Below are positions 17,387 through 28,673 of a DNA stretch of 64,000 nucleotides, piece by piece. Numbering within the stretch: the stretch's first letter is position 1; every line of letters begins with the position of its first letter. The notes below the pieces were generated by a model. The model saw only the letters and a program-made list of their open reading frames with translations. It did no database searches and was not told where the DNA came from. The translations under genes and the position numbers were made by a program. The stretch lies in assembly GCA_900473175.1 (NCBI GenBank), contig UCKM01000028.1:1-64000 (forward strand). The letters are read 5' to 3'. This DNA comes from Hyphomicrobiales bacterium. GTDB taxonomy: Bacteria; Pseudomonadota; Alphaproteobacteria; Rhizobiales; Rhizobiaceae.

Positions 17387-18049
17387 ATGGCAGCAGATCG
17401 CGGCCCGGAAAACCCATACCTTGCCGCCCGGCAGGAGTGGACGGAGCGCTATGGCTCCTATGTTCAAGCCGCACGCGCCTGGCGGATCGTCGGTGTGATC
17501 GGCCTTTCAATGGGGGTGATTGGCTTTACCTATGCGCTGTACCTGAGCAGCCAGGTCAAGCTCGTCCCCTACATCGTCGAGGTGGATAAGCTCGGGACAT
17601 CGGCGTCAGTCGGCTTCCCGCAACAGATCGAATATGCCGATCCGCGCGTGGTACGCGCCACGCTCGGCAATTTCGTCGCGAGCTTTCGGTCGATCACGCC
17701 AGATGCGGTCGTGCAGAAGCAGTATATCGATCGGACCTACGCACTGCTGCGCACGCCGGATCCTTCGACCCAGAAGATCAATGCGTGGTTTCGCGGGAAT
17801 TCGCCGTTCGAAAAGGCGAAGACCGCGACGGTGGCCATCGAAGTCAACAACATCGTGGCGCTCTCGAACCAGACCTATCAGGTCGACTGGACTGAGTACG
17901 AGCGCGACCGCAAGGGCAAGGAAACAGGCACGCGCCGATTCCGCGGCATCGCGACGGTGGCACTGACCGCGCCACAGGATGAGGCGATTATACGCCTCAA
18001 TCCGATTGGTCTCTACGTCCAGGACTTCGACTGGACGGCGCAGCTTTAA
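17387..18049 (+). CDS. trbF: Conjugal transfer protein TrbF (VirB8 family)
   Basis: A 220-residue bitopic protein. It has the family-typical '[18 protein letters not shown]' at the N-terminus, one transmembrane segment ('[20 protein letters not shown]'), and a periplasmic VirB8-like domain with '[11 protein letters not shown]'. It is a nucleation factor of the mating pore linking inner-membrane and periplasmic parts. Confidence 0.95.
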   Translation: MAADRGPENPYLAARQEWTERYGSYVQAARAWRIVGVIGLSMGVIGFTYALYLSSQVKLVPYIVEVDKLGTSASVGFPQQIEYADPRVVRATLGNFVASFRSITPDAVVQKQYIDRTYALLRTPDPSTQKINAWFRGNSPFEKAKTATVAIEVNNIVALSNQTYQVDWTEYERDRKGKETGTRRFRGIATVALTAPQDEAIIRLNPIGLYVQDFDWTAQL

Positions 18050-18061
18050 GGGGCGGAATTC

Positions 18062-18874
18062 ATGAGCATGATGAGAAGCATCGCGGCCCTTGGCTGCATG
18101 GGCGTCTTTGCCTTCACAAGCGCTGCGTTCGCGCAAAGCATGACGTCAAACGAGGTGAAGGGAACCAACATCTCCAGAAAGTGGCGGGGGACGCCGGGGC
18201 TCATCACGACCGGGACGGATGGAAAGGTCATCTTCCTGTTTGGCGAAACCCAGCCATCCGTCGTCTGCTCGCCGCTACAGGTTTGCGACATCGAGCTGCA
18301 GGGCGGTGAGATCGTTCGCGACGTGCTCGTCGGCGACACCGTGCGGTGGAAGGTCGAGCCCGCGACATCAGGCGCGACGGGCGGTCAGGCCATCCATCTG
18401 ATTGTCAAACCATCGGAGGCCGGGCTGGTCACGTCGATGGTGGTCACGACCTCGCGGCGGACCTACCACATCCAGCTCAAATCCCATCCCAGCCAGTACA
18501 TGGCGCGGGTCGGATTTGAATATCCAGAAGATGCTTCGACCAAACTGGCCGACATCAACGCGCGGCTGGAAACTGGTGGAATCTCGAGCGCGGCACCCGA
18601 CAAACTGAATTTTTCATACTCGGTGAGTGGCAGCGCGGCGTGGCGGCCGAAGCGCGTCTATTCCGATGGCGAGAAAACCTATATCCAGTTTCCCAAGTCG
18701 ATCTCCGGCCAGGATGCACCGGTGCTTTTCGTCGTTTCCGGTGGCCAGAATCGCATCGTCAATTACCGAATGAAGAACGACATGATGATCGTCGACTACG
18801 CCGTCGACAAGGCCGTCCTCGTCGCAGGCGTTGGCTGGCGACAGCAGAAGATCACCATCAGGCGGGGAGGCTAG
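18062..18874 (+). CDS. trbG: Conjugal transfer protein TrbG (VirB9 family)
   Basis: A 270-residue periplasmic protein with a signal peptide ending 'SAAFAQ'. VirB9 features are '[17 protein letters not shown]', '[11 protein letters not shown]', '[14 protein letters not shown]' and the C-terminal beta-rich '[19 protein letters not shown]' and '[13 protein letters not shown]'. With TrbH and TrbI it forms the outer-membrane core complex. trbH starts two bases after its stop. Confidence 0.95.
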   Translation: MSMMRSIAALGCMGVFAFTSAAFAQSMTSNEVKGTNISRKWRGTPGLITTGTDGKVIFLFGETQPSVVCSPLQVCDIELQGGEIVRDVLVGDTVRWKVEPATSGATGGQAIHLIVKPSEAGLVTSMVVTTSRRTYHIQLKSHPSQYMARVGFEYPEDASTKLADINARLETGGISSAAPDKLNFSYSVSGSAAWRPKRVYSDGEKTYIQFPKSISGQDAPVLFVVSGGQNRIVNYRMKNDMMIVDYAVDKAVLVAGVGWRQQKITIRRGG

Positions 18875-18876
18875 CC

Positions 18877-19317
18877 ATGCGCCAGGTCCTCTTTGCAATC
18901 ATGGCGCTGGGGCTTCTTTCGGGCTGCCAATCGACCGACGACGCCCTGACCACCAGTACCACACCTGTCGCCGTCACCGGGGCCACTGCGGGCGCGATCG
19001 CCGGCGACATGACGAGCCGGCTGGCGGAACAGATAGGTCCTACTGGCACGACGCTGGTCAAGATGGATAAGGACGCTTCGGAATATGCGGCGGCGCTGGA
19101 GGCAGCGCTGACAGGGTGGGGCTATACCGTCATTGCTGATGGCAAGGTTGGTAAGGATCAGAAGCCTATCGAGATCGCCTGGTCGATCGATAGCTTCGAT
19201 GGCCAGGTGGTCCTTGCCCGCCTGAGTACGCCGTCGGTCGTACTCGGGAGGGCTTATACGGCGACAACTGCCGGCGCCACGCCGGCGAGCTCTCTTTCCG
19301 TTATGAAGCTCAATTGA
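18877..19317 (+). CDS. trbH: Conjugal transfer lipoprotein TrbH
   Basis: A 146-residue lipoprotein with lipobox 'LLSGC' (Cys about residue 17). An Ala/Gly-rich spacer 'GATAGAIAGDM' and a small C-terminal alpha/beta domain with 'LVKMDKDASEYAAALEAAL' follow. TrbH is the VirB7-like outer-membrane anchor of the Trb core complex. The start ATG 18877 follows GGGGAGG, and the frame fits tightly between trbG and trbI. Confidence 0.93.
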   Translation: MRQVLFAIMALGLLSGCQSTDDALTTSTTPVAVTGATAGAIAGDMTSRLAEQIGPTGTTLVKMDKDASEYAAALEAALTGWGYTVIADGKVGKDQKPIEIAWSIDSFDGQVVLARLSTPSVVLGRAYTATTAGATPASSLSVMKLN

Positions 19318-19327
19318 GAAGGGAAAG

Positions 19328-20626
19328 ATGATGGTTCAGTCACTCCAGCTCGGCACCAGCAAGGCAGGCGATCAGCAGAACATGCGGCGTCTCAACCGCC
19401 TCCCGATCATCATTGCCATTGTCGTCATCGTGCTGTTCCTCGGCGTTGTTGTCGTCGGTCTTTCCTGGCGCGGGCTCTCCTTTAACCGCGGCAATGACCT
19501 CGACAACGGATCCAGCGCGCCGGCAACCGGCTTCGGCGATCAACTGAAGCGCGGCGTTTCCGACGGCATTATTGGCGAGCCCGAAAGACAGGAAATATTC
19601 CAACCGACGCCTGTCGTTCGCCAGGAAGAAGAGAAACAGGAGCCTGTGTTCAAACGGCAGCCGGCGGAACGCCGGGACCAGCGGCCGCAGCTGGAATCCG
19701 AGGAGGAATGGAGAGCCCGCCTAAAGCGCGAACAGGACGAGCAATACCTGCGCGAAGCACAACGTCAGCGGATGGCGCGTCTTCAGGCCCGAGCGACGGC
19801 GCTGGACTCGCCCCTGAAAGTCGATGTCTCCGATGTCGACGGAGCCACAGATGAAAGGGCGGGCGGCCGCCAGCCTGGAAACTTGGGATCCAACAGTGCA
19901 TCTGACCTCTACGCGGCCGCCATGAAATCTGGCCTGATGGGCCAGAATGTCGATCCGAACGGGCAGGGGTCGAAGGAGGATTTCTTCAATCAGGACATCA
20001 AGGATCTCGGCTACCTGCCAAACCAGGTCGTGCCGCAGATGGCGCCGTATGAATTGAAGCGCGGATCAGTGATCCCTGCAACGCTGATCACCGGGCTCAA
20101 CTCCGACCTTCCCGGAAGAATCACCGCGCAAATCAGTCAGAATGTCTATGACAGTGCCACCGGATACCGGCTTCTGATCCCGCAAGGCGCCAAACTGTTT
20201 GGCCGCTACGATTCCAAAATATCATTCGGACAGGAGAGAGTGCTCGTCGTCTGGACGGATCTAATCTTTCCGAACGGATCGACTTTGCAGATCGGCGGAA
20301 TGGCGGGCACGGACGCCGAAGGCTATGGTGGCTTTAAAGATAAGGTCGATCGGCACCTGTGGCGAACATTCGGTTCGGCCGCGCTTGTTGCGTTGATCGG
20401 CACGGGGATCGACATGTCGATCCCCGAGAGCTCGACGCTTGCGACCCAAGACACGGCGTCTGATGCGGCGCGACGCAATTTCGCGGAATCCTTTGGCCGA
20501 GCGGCCGAGCAGACGATTTCAAAAAACCTCAACGTGCAGCCAACGATCCGAATTCGACCGGGGTACAAGTTCAATGTGCTTGTTGATCAGGACATCGTCT
20601 TTCCGTCAGCTTATCGATCGCATTGA
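19328..20626 (+). CDS. trbI: Conjugal transfer protein TrbI (VirB10 family)
   Basis: A 432-residue protein with one N-terminal membrane segment ('IIIAIVVIVLFLGVVVVGLS'), a Pro/Glu/Arg-rich periplasmic linker (residues 70-160), and the C-terminal VirB10 beta-barrel domain. That domain has 'YELKRGSVIPATLITGLNSD', 'GYRLLIPQGAKLFGRYDS' and the final 'IRIRPGYKFNVLVDQDIVF'. It spans the envelope as the gate of the core complex. It is the last gene of the traI-trb operon. Confidence 0.95.
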   Translation: MMVQSLQLGTSKAGDQQNMRRLNRLPIIIAIVVIVLFLGVVVVGLSWRGLSFNRGNDLDNGSSAPATGFGDQLKRGVSDGIIGEPERQEIFQPTPVVRQEEEKQEPVFKRQPAERRDQRPQLESEEEWRARLKREQDEQYLREAQRQRMARLQARATALDSPLKVDVSDVDGATDERAGGRQPGNLGSNSASDLYAAAMKSGLMGQNVDPNGQGSKEDFFNQDIKDLGYLPNQVVPQMAPYELKRGSVIPATLITGLNSDLPGRITAQISQNVYDSATGYRLLIPQGAKLFGRYDSKISFGQERVLVVWTDLIFPNGSTLQIGGMAGTDAEGYGGFKDKVDRHLWRTFGSAALVALIGTGIDMSIPESSTLATQDTASDAARRNFAESFGRAAEQTISKNLNVQPTIRIRPGYKFNVLVDQDIVFPSAYRSH

Positions 20627-21992
<1,366 letters not shown>

Positions 21993-22164
21993 AATACAGA
22001 CCTGTGCTACAGCACTCTAAACGTTTAAAGCCAGCGCTGCACCAACTAGCCGGAAAACATCTCATGGCTATTAGCCTTTTACCGTTCATGGATTATCACG
22101 TCCAGCAACGAATCGGAACTATAGTTCCTAGAACCATCGTTCCGATTGAGGTTTCGCTCATGCC

Positions 22165-22383
22165 ATGGATCTCAAGGAGGTCATGGCCATCAATCTGCGT
22201 CGGATCCGCCATGATAAGAATTTGACGCAAGAAGAATTGGCGCACCTTTCCGGGCTCAGCGCACGCTATATTGGCGAGATTGAGCGGGCTCACAAGTCTG
22301 CTACCGTAACTGTCCTTGGCCAAGTGTCGGCAGCGCTGGGCGTCGAGCCTGCCGAGCTTCTCGCAAGGCCGCTTGAAAGGTAA
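22165..22383 (+). CDS. Small XRE-family transcriptional regulator
   Basis: A 72-residue protein consisting of one lambda-repressor-type helix-turn-helix: 'INLRRIRHDKNLTQEELAHL', 'SGLSARYIGEIER', and the trailing 'LGQVSAALGVEPAELL'. It has no partner domain. It stands alone between traM and traH. Upstream is an imperfect dyad of GGAAC/GTTCC elements (about 22111-22145) that may be its own operator. Target genes are unknown. Confidence 0.85.
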   Translation: MDLKEVMAINLRRIRHDKNLTQEELAHLSGLSARYIGEIERAHKSATVTVLGQVSAALGVEPAELLARPLER

Positions 22384-22765
22384 ATGCACAATGCAACGCT
22401 TAAATCAGCCCGGAACTCCGAGACACCTAAGACATTCGGGGTAGATACTGAATCTTCTCGAAAATGCCGGCCAAATAACGGCAAAGAGACGCAATCCTGT
22501 GCCTCGTAGCAGGCGATGACGTTATAAATCCCCATTGCTTTGACTGGTCGCCTCATCCTCAGCATGGCTGCCATTCGGGACGATATCGATCGGCCTATAA
22601 GATCCTCTAGTGCGTAACAAAAGTGTCTGCAGTCTAGACATTCCAGTTCATCGAAAGGCGATAAGCAATTGTTGTACGCCTGCAGCGCAGCAAAGGCTAC
22701 GCTGTGGCCAGCCATCGATCAGCTCGCTAGTCCAGAACGCGCGTCACGCTCAAGAAAACTGTTCG
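22384..22765. other. Intergenic stretch
   Basis: About 380 bases between the XRE regulator and the 3' end of traH. I see no gene, terminator or repeat that I can support. Confidence 0.4.
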
Positions 22766-23380
22766 CTATTGAGTACCTCCGATCCGTGAAAGATCAACAC
22801 GTATCCCAGCCGACCCGGGCCGGCTCTCATCTGGTGGTGGCGCGTCATGAGGACCAACAGCGTCGTGTGAATTGCCGGCATCCACTTTCGACAGCTCCGT
22901 CTGGTTTGGCGCCGCCCCGCTCGGATCTTCGGCTTGAAACACCCCGACGCCTTCAAACTCACCGGATTTCCAGGCATAGACTGCGTCATTGAAGATCTGC
23001 GGGAACACCTCCTCGCTTTTTGGATTCCCATACCACTTGGCGACGATCCTTAGAACCTTGGCAAACATCCGGGTCCCCCTGCGCAGGTTTTCACATGGGT
23101 CGAGGAGATCAGCCTTTATCTCGATCGCATTTTTTACTCCGACCCCCGCAGGAAACTGGGTGAGGCCAACCCGTATCACTGCCCGGCCGACATTGTCGCG
23201 TATGAGGGCGAGCGCTTCGTCCGCGTTCTGAGGCCTTGGCACCAGGACCAACCGGCTCCCGGATTTGACCGTGACCGCGAGAGGATCAGTGGTGCCGGCC
23301 GACTGGATGAACTGCTCGACGATCGCCGGTTTCAGCGACGGGTCGGCACATTGTTGGATCAGGGCAGCGTCCAGAATCAT
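22766..23380 (-). CDS. traH: Conjugal transfer protein TraH
   Basis: A 204-residue protein starting ATG 23380 ('MILDAALIQQCADPSLKPAI'), as expected for Ti-type TraH. It resembles the VirB1-like group in length and in the N-terminal 'CADPSLKPAIVEQFI', and the central part has 'VKNAIEIKADLLDPCENL' and 'FNDAVYAWKSG'. The C-terminal third is Pro/Asp-rich and probably unstructured. It is the last gene of the leftward traA-traF-traB-traH operon, 12 bases after traB. Confidence 0.88.
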   Translation of the reverse strand: MILDAALIQQCADPSLKPAIVEQFIQSAGTTDPLAVTVKSGSRLVLVPRPQNADEALALIRDNVGRAVIRVGLTQFPAGVGVKNAIEIKADLLDPCENLRRGTRMFAKVLRIVAKWYGNPKSEEVFPQIFNDAVYAWKSGEFEGVGVFQAEDPSGAAPNQTELSKVDAGNSHDAVGPHDAPPPDESRPGSAGIRVDLSRIGGTQ

Positions 23381-23391
23381 CGCTCCTGTAT

Positions 23392-24555
23392 CTACGTGTT
23401 GAACGACATGATGAGAGGTTTGGCAAACAGACGCGCCCAGGCGGTGACGCTGGCACGTTGGATTCCGACAATGGAGGTGCCTGATGTCCACCAGCCATTG
23501 CCGACAGCGATAATGACACCGGGGTTCCACAGCATTGACTGCAGGACCGGCCAGACGAGCAGTTGCTCGTAACAAATAAGCGGAGCAATTGTTTTTCCGT
23601 TGAGCTCAACAACGGGATTGGCAAAGACATCAGCGCGCGCGCTGCCGGATTGGCCGAGCCAGGTGCGCCATGGTTGCCACATCGATCCCGGGACCGGCAT
23701 CCGCTCGCGGTAGAGCACGTGACCACCGTGTTCGGAAACCGCCACGAGCACATTGTCATATCCATCGGCGGTCATCTCTGCGGCGCCGGCAATCAGCGTC
23801 GTCGACGTGCCTGACAACGCTCGCGTCCACAGGCGCTCGATTGTTGGCGTCCAGTTTCCCAGTGCGCTTTCCGGCAGGACGACGACCGATCCGTCACGCC
23901 GGACCCTATCCCGGACGATCGACATCAAAGCGCGATGTCGTTCAAGCCCGGCGTCGCGGCCGAGCGACGCCCCGAGATCGAGGTCGACACCGTCCCAGCC
24001 GTCAGCTAGATTCGGTTCGGTCCAGGTTGCGGCGGACCAGAGCCACAGGCTCAACAGCGCAAGCGTGACAGCTGGCCAGAAGCGGGTTACGAGGCCCATC
24101 AGGCCGGCTGTCATCGCCGCGATACCCCACCATCCCCAAGCAGGAAAAAGAATACCGGCAGCCGTGATCGGATGCGCCCAACCGGTGATCCCGAAGGGCG
24201 GTGCGGCCATGAGAACGACAGCGATGAGATAGCGAAATGGCCGATGTCGCGCATCGCCGCTCCACATTGCTGTGTACACTGCGACGAAGCTGACCGATGC
24301 GCAGAGCCAGAGGGCGAGACCCGGCCAAAGATCCGATTGGTAGAACGTCGCGACGCCTTGTGGCAGTCCCCGTGACGCGGCCAGAAAGTAGCCGCCGGCA
24401 ATCGGACCCGCCTCTGCTCGGCTCGGCGCCATTGACCACAAAACGGGGAACAATAGGGCGACGGGCAGGAGGAGCGGAACGCCGCTCCAGGCGGCCCAAC
24501 CAACAGCGATGGACAGGGTTGTAAGACCCGCGATTGATAGGAGTTCACGGCGCAT
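23392..24555 (-). CDS. traB: Conjugal transfer protein TraB (nitrilase/apolipoprotein N-acyltransferase-like)
   Basis: A 387-residue protein. The N-terminal half is hydrophobic with about five or six membrane segments. The C-terminal half is a carbon-nitrogen hydrolase domain with the Glu of 'VVLPESALGNW', the Lys region after 'LYRERMPVPG', and the Cys in 'IAPLICYEQLLVWP'. This is the same plan as apolipoprotein N-acyltransferase. In Ti plasmids TraB raises conjugation efficiency. Its start overlaps the traF stop. Confidence 0.93.
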   Translation of the reverse strand: MRRELLSIAGLTTLSIAVGWAAWSGVPLLLPVALLFPVLWSMAPSRAEAGPIAGGYFLAASRGLPQGVATFYQSDLWPGLALWLCASVSFVAVYTAMWSGDARHRPFRYLIAVVLMAAPPFGITGWAHPITAAGILFPAWGWWGIAAMTAGLMGLVTRFWPAVTLALLSLWLWSAATWTEPNLADGWDGVDLDLGASLGRDAGLERHRALMSIVRDRVRRDGSVVVLPESALGNWTPTIERLWTRALSGTSTTLIAGAAEMTADGYDNVLVAVSEHGGHVLYRERMPVPGSMWQPWRTWLGQSGSARADVFANPVVELNGKTIAPLICYEQLLVWPVLQSMLWNPGVIIAVGNGWWTSGTSIVGIQRASVTAWARLFAKPLIMSFNT

Positions 24556-25111
24556 AGATCCAAACCTTTTGAGCCAGGCCGAGAACCCCGGATGCGGGGA
24601 TGGGACCGAAATATCGGGAATCGAATGAGCCAGAAAAATTCGAATGAAGGAACACGTGACCAGCGGGGATTACACCACCGCCAAAGCTTGAAAGCGGCCG
24701 GCCTTCGCCATCGCGTGTGACGACATCAGAGTGCGGGATCGGGTGACCATCGATCTGAACGTCTTGCCCGACGTCGGCTCTCTGACCTCCAACACCAACC
24801 ACCGTCTTGATCAGCGGCGCGTAGCCAGCCGGGCACAGCCCGCTGCGCAAATAACCGCGTTCGCGCGCGAACTGCATAGTTCGTGTTTCGGGAGGGCAGA
24901 TGAAGACGACATCGCCAACCGCAGTTGGCCGATCGAGCGGAAGAACGCGCCACAGACCCATCGGCTCGCTTGGCGTAAGGTTCACGCGTAAGCCGCCAGT
25001 CCAACCAGCGACCAGGATTGAAAACGCTGCGAGCGACGAACCGGCAACGAGGCGACAAGCCAATCGTTTTTGACGGTGCCTACTTCTACTGCTCTGCATG
25101 GCGCCGGTCAT
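24545..25111 (-). CDS. traF: Conjugal pilin-processing peptidase TraF (signal peptidase S26 family)
   Basis: A 188-residue S26-type peptidase starting ATG 25111, whose ATGA overlaps the traA stop (ATG 25099 is an alternative). After one membrane segment, 'TPSEPMGLWRV' carries the catalytic Ser and 'LIKTVVGVGG' the general-base Lys. The C-terminal 'PAGHVFLHSNFSGSFDSRYFGP' fits the family. TraF matures, and in relatives cyclises, the TrbC pilin. Confidence 0.93.
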   Translation of the reverse strand: MTGAMQSSRSRHRQKRLACRLVAGSSLAAFSILVAGWTGGLRVNLTPSEPMGLWRVLPLDRPTAVGDVVFICPPETRTMQFARERGYLRSGLCPAGYAPLIKTVVGVGGQRADVGQDVQIDGHPIPHSDVVTRDGEGRPLSSFGGGVIPAGHVFLHSNFSGSFDSRYFGPIPASGVLGLAQKVWIYAP

Positions 25112-28100
25112 TTGAGGGACAGCCCTTTCGTCTGGCTCTGCCGGAACGTCTGTGCCTCCTTCAGACTTTCGGCGGCGCGCTCGTGGGCAGTGAGTTGCTG
25201 TACGGTTCGCATGGTCTGCCAAGCAGATCGCACCTCAGCTATCTGCGTTGGTGTCATGCCCGAGGTGACCATCTTGAAGCTTTCGCCGGCCGGCTCCTTA
25301 GCGGCGATGCCGAGGAAGGTCCGCTCGCCAAACCGCTCCGAGACGGCGCGGGCAAATCCTTCGAGCTCGGCCTTCACCATCTTGTCAGCCAGCGCATATT
25401 CGAGACCGGATGGCAGGTCGTTGCGGTCAATGGCATCGCGTACCTTCTCCAGCGTCTGCTTGGCCAGGGGCGAGAGCGCCGGGATATCGACCGAGACCTT
25501 GAGACGGGCGGATCGCTCCTCGGCCTCGTGCTTGTGCTCGGCTTCGCTGCGTGACTGCAGATAGCGTTCGATGTTGCGTGCCAGCGCCGGCGCGTTGACG
25601 AGCGCCGTATCGCGCGCCTGCTTGTCAGCTCGCCCGGCAAACATGCCGCTCTTGCCCTTCAGCGCACCAAAGGTTTCAGGCTCGACAGCGATCCTCGAAA
25701 GTGTCGCTTTGGCTTTCTCGGCGTCCTTCAGCATTGCGTCTACATCGATGGCCTTGAAGGCGGCTTGCGGCTCGGCATAGACGAGGTGAAAGCGTGTCGT
25801 GACGTCATGCCACTGCTTCTTGAGAGCAGGGTCGGCTGCGAGCCGCTCCTCGACGCTTTGCTGCAGCGACTTCGGAAACGTCGTAGTGCCCGATACCATC
25901 GGCTTCATCTCCTTTGCGGCAGTTGACACTATGTGCTGAGCGGTGGCGGCCAAACCGATCTTCGCGCCGATCGCACGCAGTCGCGTCCCGAGATCGGCAA
26001 GCTTCTGCTTTTGCCGCACCGTCCATTCGAGGCGGTCGCGGACGATCGTGCGGGCGACGTTGACGAGATGCAGACCTCGGGCATCGGCAAAGCGAAGGGC
26101 GGCGCGATAGAAGGCGCCCTTCTCATAGTCGAGGGTAGTCTCCTTGGCGTTGTTGCGCGAAAGAAGCTTCACCAGGCCGCCTGCCTTGGCAAAGGACCGG
26201 GTGCCGTAATAAACGGCGAGATCATCGCGGTGGCGGGTCATCGCCACATAGGTTAGATGCCGGTCGAGCGACAGCGAGGCCAGCACCTTCACCCGGTCGA
26301 CAGTCGCCCCTTGCGACTTGTGGATCGTCGTCGCATAGCCGTGGTCGACATTGTTGTAGAAGCGCTGTTCGACAACGACCTGACGTCTGTCGTCGCCTAT
26401 CCCAATTTCAGCGACGATGCGTCCCGGCCCGACCTCGACAACCTTTGCCAGCATGCCGTTCTTGACGCCGATCGAACCCTCGTTCCTCAGGAAGACGATC
26501 TGGTCGCCGGCCGCGAATTGCCGCATGCCATCCGCCGTCTTGAAGGCAGAGCCGACATCGATAATGCCGCGCGCGATGAGGTCCGCCCGGGCAAGCGTAT
26601 TCAGCATCAGCACGTCCCGACGAAGATGGGCTAGGATCAACGATGTCTTCGTCGGATCGTAATCCCGGCTCCAGTCCGTGATCAGGTTTCCGACGGCGTC
26701 GGCCTTGAGTTCGGAGCCCATCAACCTGCCATGACCACGATAGGCTTCGACCGCCTTGGCGACGTCGCCACGGGCAAGATCGAGGGAGGCGTCGCGCATC
26801 CACTGCTCGCGCTGGCGATAGATGGTTTCGAGTTCGGCATAGCCAATGTGATCGGCAATTGCCCGGAACGCGGCCCCTGCTTCGATCGGTTGAAGCTGCT
26901 CGGGATCACCGACGAGCACGAGCTTGGCGCCAGACATCACTGCGGTATCGACGAAGAACGCCATCTGGCGCGATGAGACCATGCCGGCTTCGTCGAGAAC
27001 GAACACCGTCTTGGCGTCGAGCCGGTCACGGCCTTGCTCCCAGCGAAGCTGCCATGAGGAAAGGGTGCGCGAGGCGATACCAGCTTCCTTCTCTAGCCCT
27101 TCCGCCGCCTTGCCTGCCAATGCGCCACCGACGACACGATAACCAGCGGCTTCCCAGGCCCCTCGTGCGGCCTTCATCATCGTCGTCTTGCCGGCACCCG
27201 CCCGGCCGATGACAGCAGCGATCTGCCCGTCGGCGACGACATGATGGATCGCCGTCTTCTGCTCGTCGGAGAGGCGCGGGTGGCGGTCGAATGTTGTCTC
27301 AAGAACTGTCTGACGCACACGGTGCGACGCACGACTGTCGAGCCAGATCGCCTGGTTGGCCATGGCCGCCTCGAGCCGGATCATCTCGCGGGTCGTGTAC
27401 TTGGCAGAGGCGCGCAGGCCGGTGGTAAAGTCAATGCGCTCCTTATCGAGCCGCAGCACATCCGGGTGTTGCAGGATGCGCGCCATCAGGTTCTGAAAGA
27501 GCGCCGCATCGTCGATGTAGCGGTGCATAACCTTTGCGACATCCTTGCTGTCGAAGACGCTTTTCTCCCGCGTGATCAGGTCGAGCACAAGCGACGGGTT
27601 GAGCTCGATGCGTGCGGCATTTTCTGCGCGCCGTTCCTGCTGCAACTTGATGCGTTCAAGCGACAGAGAGGATGTAAGGTCGCCATCTGCCTTCCGGTCG
27701 ATCGCGGTCGCAGCAACGCCGACATGAACCGTCGGCGTCAGCGCAATGCCCTGCTTTTCAAAGGAGCTGCCATCGATCCGCAGATCAAGGCCTGCGAGAG
27801 CAAGATGCCTGTTCTGACAGGCGAACCAGCCATCGCGCAAGATGTTGAAGTCGTCGGCACTTCCCGCCCAAAGCTCGTAAGCGATCTTGCCGGCATCATT
27901 GCGCAGCGGGTTGCCATCGGGTCCGAGCACAGCGGTCTTCTTGGCCCCAAAGCCCGTCTCAGTCAGCGGCCGAAGCGTCGTCATCAGATGCACATGCGGA
28001 TTGCCGGGTGCGTCGTGATAGACCCAGTCGGCAACCATCCCCTTGGCAGCGATGTGCTCGGCAATGAAATCGCGCATGAGGGCGATATTTTGCCCAGCCG

Positions 28101-28419
28101 TCAGCTCGATCGGCAGGGCAATGGTGACGTCCTTGGCAAGCTGGGCGTCCGAGCGCTTCTCGAAGTCCTCGACCGTGTTCCAGAATGCCTCAGACGCGCC
28201 TGCGACCAATCGATCGGCGATGAGGGCACGCAGCCATTGCGGCGCATCCGCGGGAATCACGAACTCCTCGTGGAGCATGCCCTGCTTGCGGGAATAGTCG
28301 ATCGTGCGGGCTTCGCGCCCGAACTCCATCCTGGCGCAGTGGCGGTAGGCCGCCGACAGCACCGCGCTGCGGCCGGAGCCACGGGCAACGATACTGACGG
28401 AGAAATGCGGGACGGCCAC
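25108..28419 (-). CDS. traA: Conjugal relaxase-helicase TraA (MOB-Q type)
   Basis: A 1103-residue bifunctional protein. The N-terminal relaxase has the 'HFSVSIVARGSGRSAVLSAAYR' start with the likely catalytic Tyr (residue 25), and the metal-binding 'GNPHVHLMTTLRP' with His142 and His144. The central RecD-like helicase has Walker A 'GRAGAGKTT' at about residues 405-413 and Walker B 'VFVLDEAGMVSS'; 'TIHKSQGATVDRV' and 'YVAMTRHRDDLAVYYG' are helicase motifs V-VI. It nicks oriT just upstream of its gene and unwinds the transferred strand. It is the first gene of the leftward operon, under the shared tra box at 28585-28600. Confidence 0.96.
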   Translation of the reverse strand: MAVPHFSVSIVARGSGRSAVLSAAYRHCARMEFGREARTIDYSRKQGMLHEEFVIPADAPQWLRALIADRLVAGASEAFWNTVEDFEKRSDAQLAKDVTIALPIELTAGQNIALMRDFIAEHIAAKGMVADWVYHDAPGNPHVHLMTTLRPLTETGFGAKKTAVLGPDGNPLRNDAGKIAYELWAGSADDFNILRDGWFACQNRHLALAGLDLRIDGSSFEKQGIALTPTVHVGVAATAIDRKADGDLTSSLSLERIKLQQERRAENAARIELNPSLVLDLITREKSVFDSKDVAKVMHRYIDDAALFQNLMARILQHPDVLRLDKERIDFTTGLRASAKYTTREMIRLEAAMANQAIWLDSRASHRVRQTVLETTFDRHPRLSDEQKTAIHHVVADGQIAAVIGRAGAGKTTMMKAARGAWEAAGYRVVGGALAGKAAEGLEKEAGIASRTLSSWQLRWEQGRDRLDAKTVFVLDEAGMVSSRQMAFFVDTAVMSGAKLVLVGDPEQLQPIEAGAAFRAIADHIGYAELETIYRQREQWMRDASLDLARGDVAKAVEAYRGHGRLMGSELKADAVGNLITDWSRDYDPTKTSLILAHLRRDVLMLNTLARADLIARGIIDVGSAFKTADGMRQFAAGDQIVFLRNEGSIGVKNGMLAKVVEVGPGRIVAEIGIGDDRRQVVVEQRFYNNVDHGYATTIHKSQGATVDRVKVLASLSLDRHLTYVAMTRHRDDLAVYYGTRSFAKAGGLVKLLSRNNAKETTLDYEKGAFYRAALRFADARGLHLVNVARTIVRDRLEWTVRQKQKLADLGTRLRAIGAKIGLAATAQHIVSTAAKEMKPMVSGTTTFPKSLQQSVEERLAADPALKKQWHDVTTRFHLVYAEPQAAFKAIDVDAMLKDAEKAKATLSRIAVEPETFGALKGKSGMFAGRADKQARDTALVNAPALARNIERYLQSRSEAEHKHEAEERSARLKVSVDIPALSPLAKQTLEKVRDAIDRNDLPSGLEYALADKMVKAELEGFARAVSERFGERTFLGIAAKEPAGESFKMVTSGMTPTQIAEVRSAWQTMRTVQQLTAHERAAESLKEAQTFRQSQTKGLSLK

Positions 28420-28499
28420 GGTGCAACGAGCTCCTTTTTCCTAATGGTTTCAAACCGTTCGTCAAAGGAAGCGGCCCCGCCAGGGCTGGAAAAGCAGGG

Positions 28500-28535
28500 C
28501 GTCGCGTCAGCGACGTATAATTGCGCCCTTGGAAG
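28500..28535. other. oriT: Origin of transfer (oriT) with nic region
   Basis: A hairpin CGTCGC-gtca-GCGACG (28500-28515) is followed by TATAATTGCGCCCTT. The segment ATTGCGCCC aligns with the nic region of RSF1010/Ti-type oriTs (relaxase family MOB-Q), suggesting cleavage near 28523/28524. It lies between divergent traA and traC, the normal position of oriT in Ti-type plasmids. Confidence 0.85.
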
Positions 28536-28583
28536 CCGTCCTTCGAACGGCAGGGATCATTCACCAAAGCATCGCCGTTGGCG

Positions 28584-28600
28584 ATTGTAGGATTCACAGT
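28584..28600. promoter_or_regulatory. tra box 3 between traA and traC
   Basis: ATTGTAGGATTCACAGT, the exact reverse complement of the box at 10298-10314 and sharing TTGTAGGATTC with the perfect dyad at 10395-10410. It lies 74 bases upstream of traC and about 165 bases upstream of traA, so it could drive both divergent tra operons. Confidence 0.75.
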
Positions 28601-28673
28601 AGTGCGTGCCGCACTCCGCTCTGAAATCCTCTGGCTCGAAAGGCAAGCTTTCTCGCCAAAGGAGAACAGACAC

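Noticed and set aside
27241-28590. 449-codon plus-strand ORF
   Set aside because: It is the antisense shadow of traA; the minus strand has the relaxase and helicase motifs and normal codon use.
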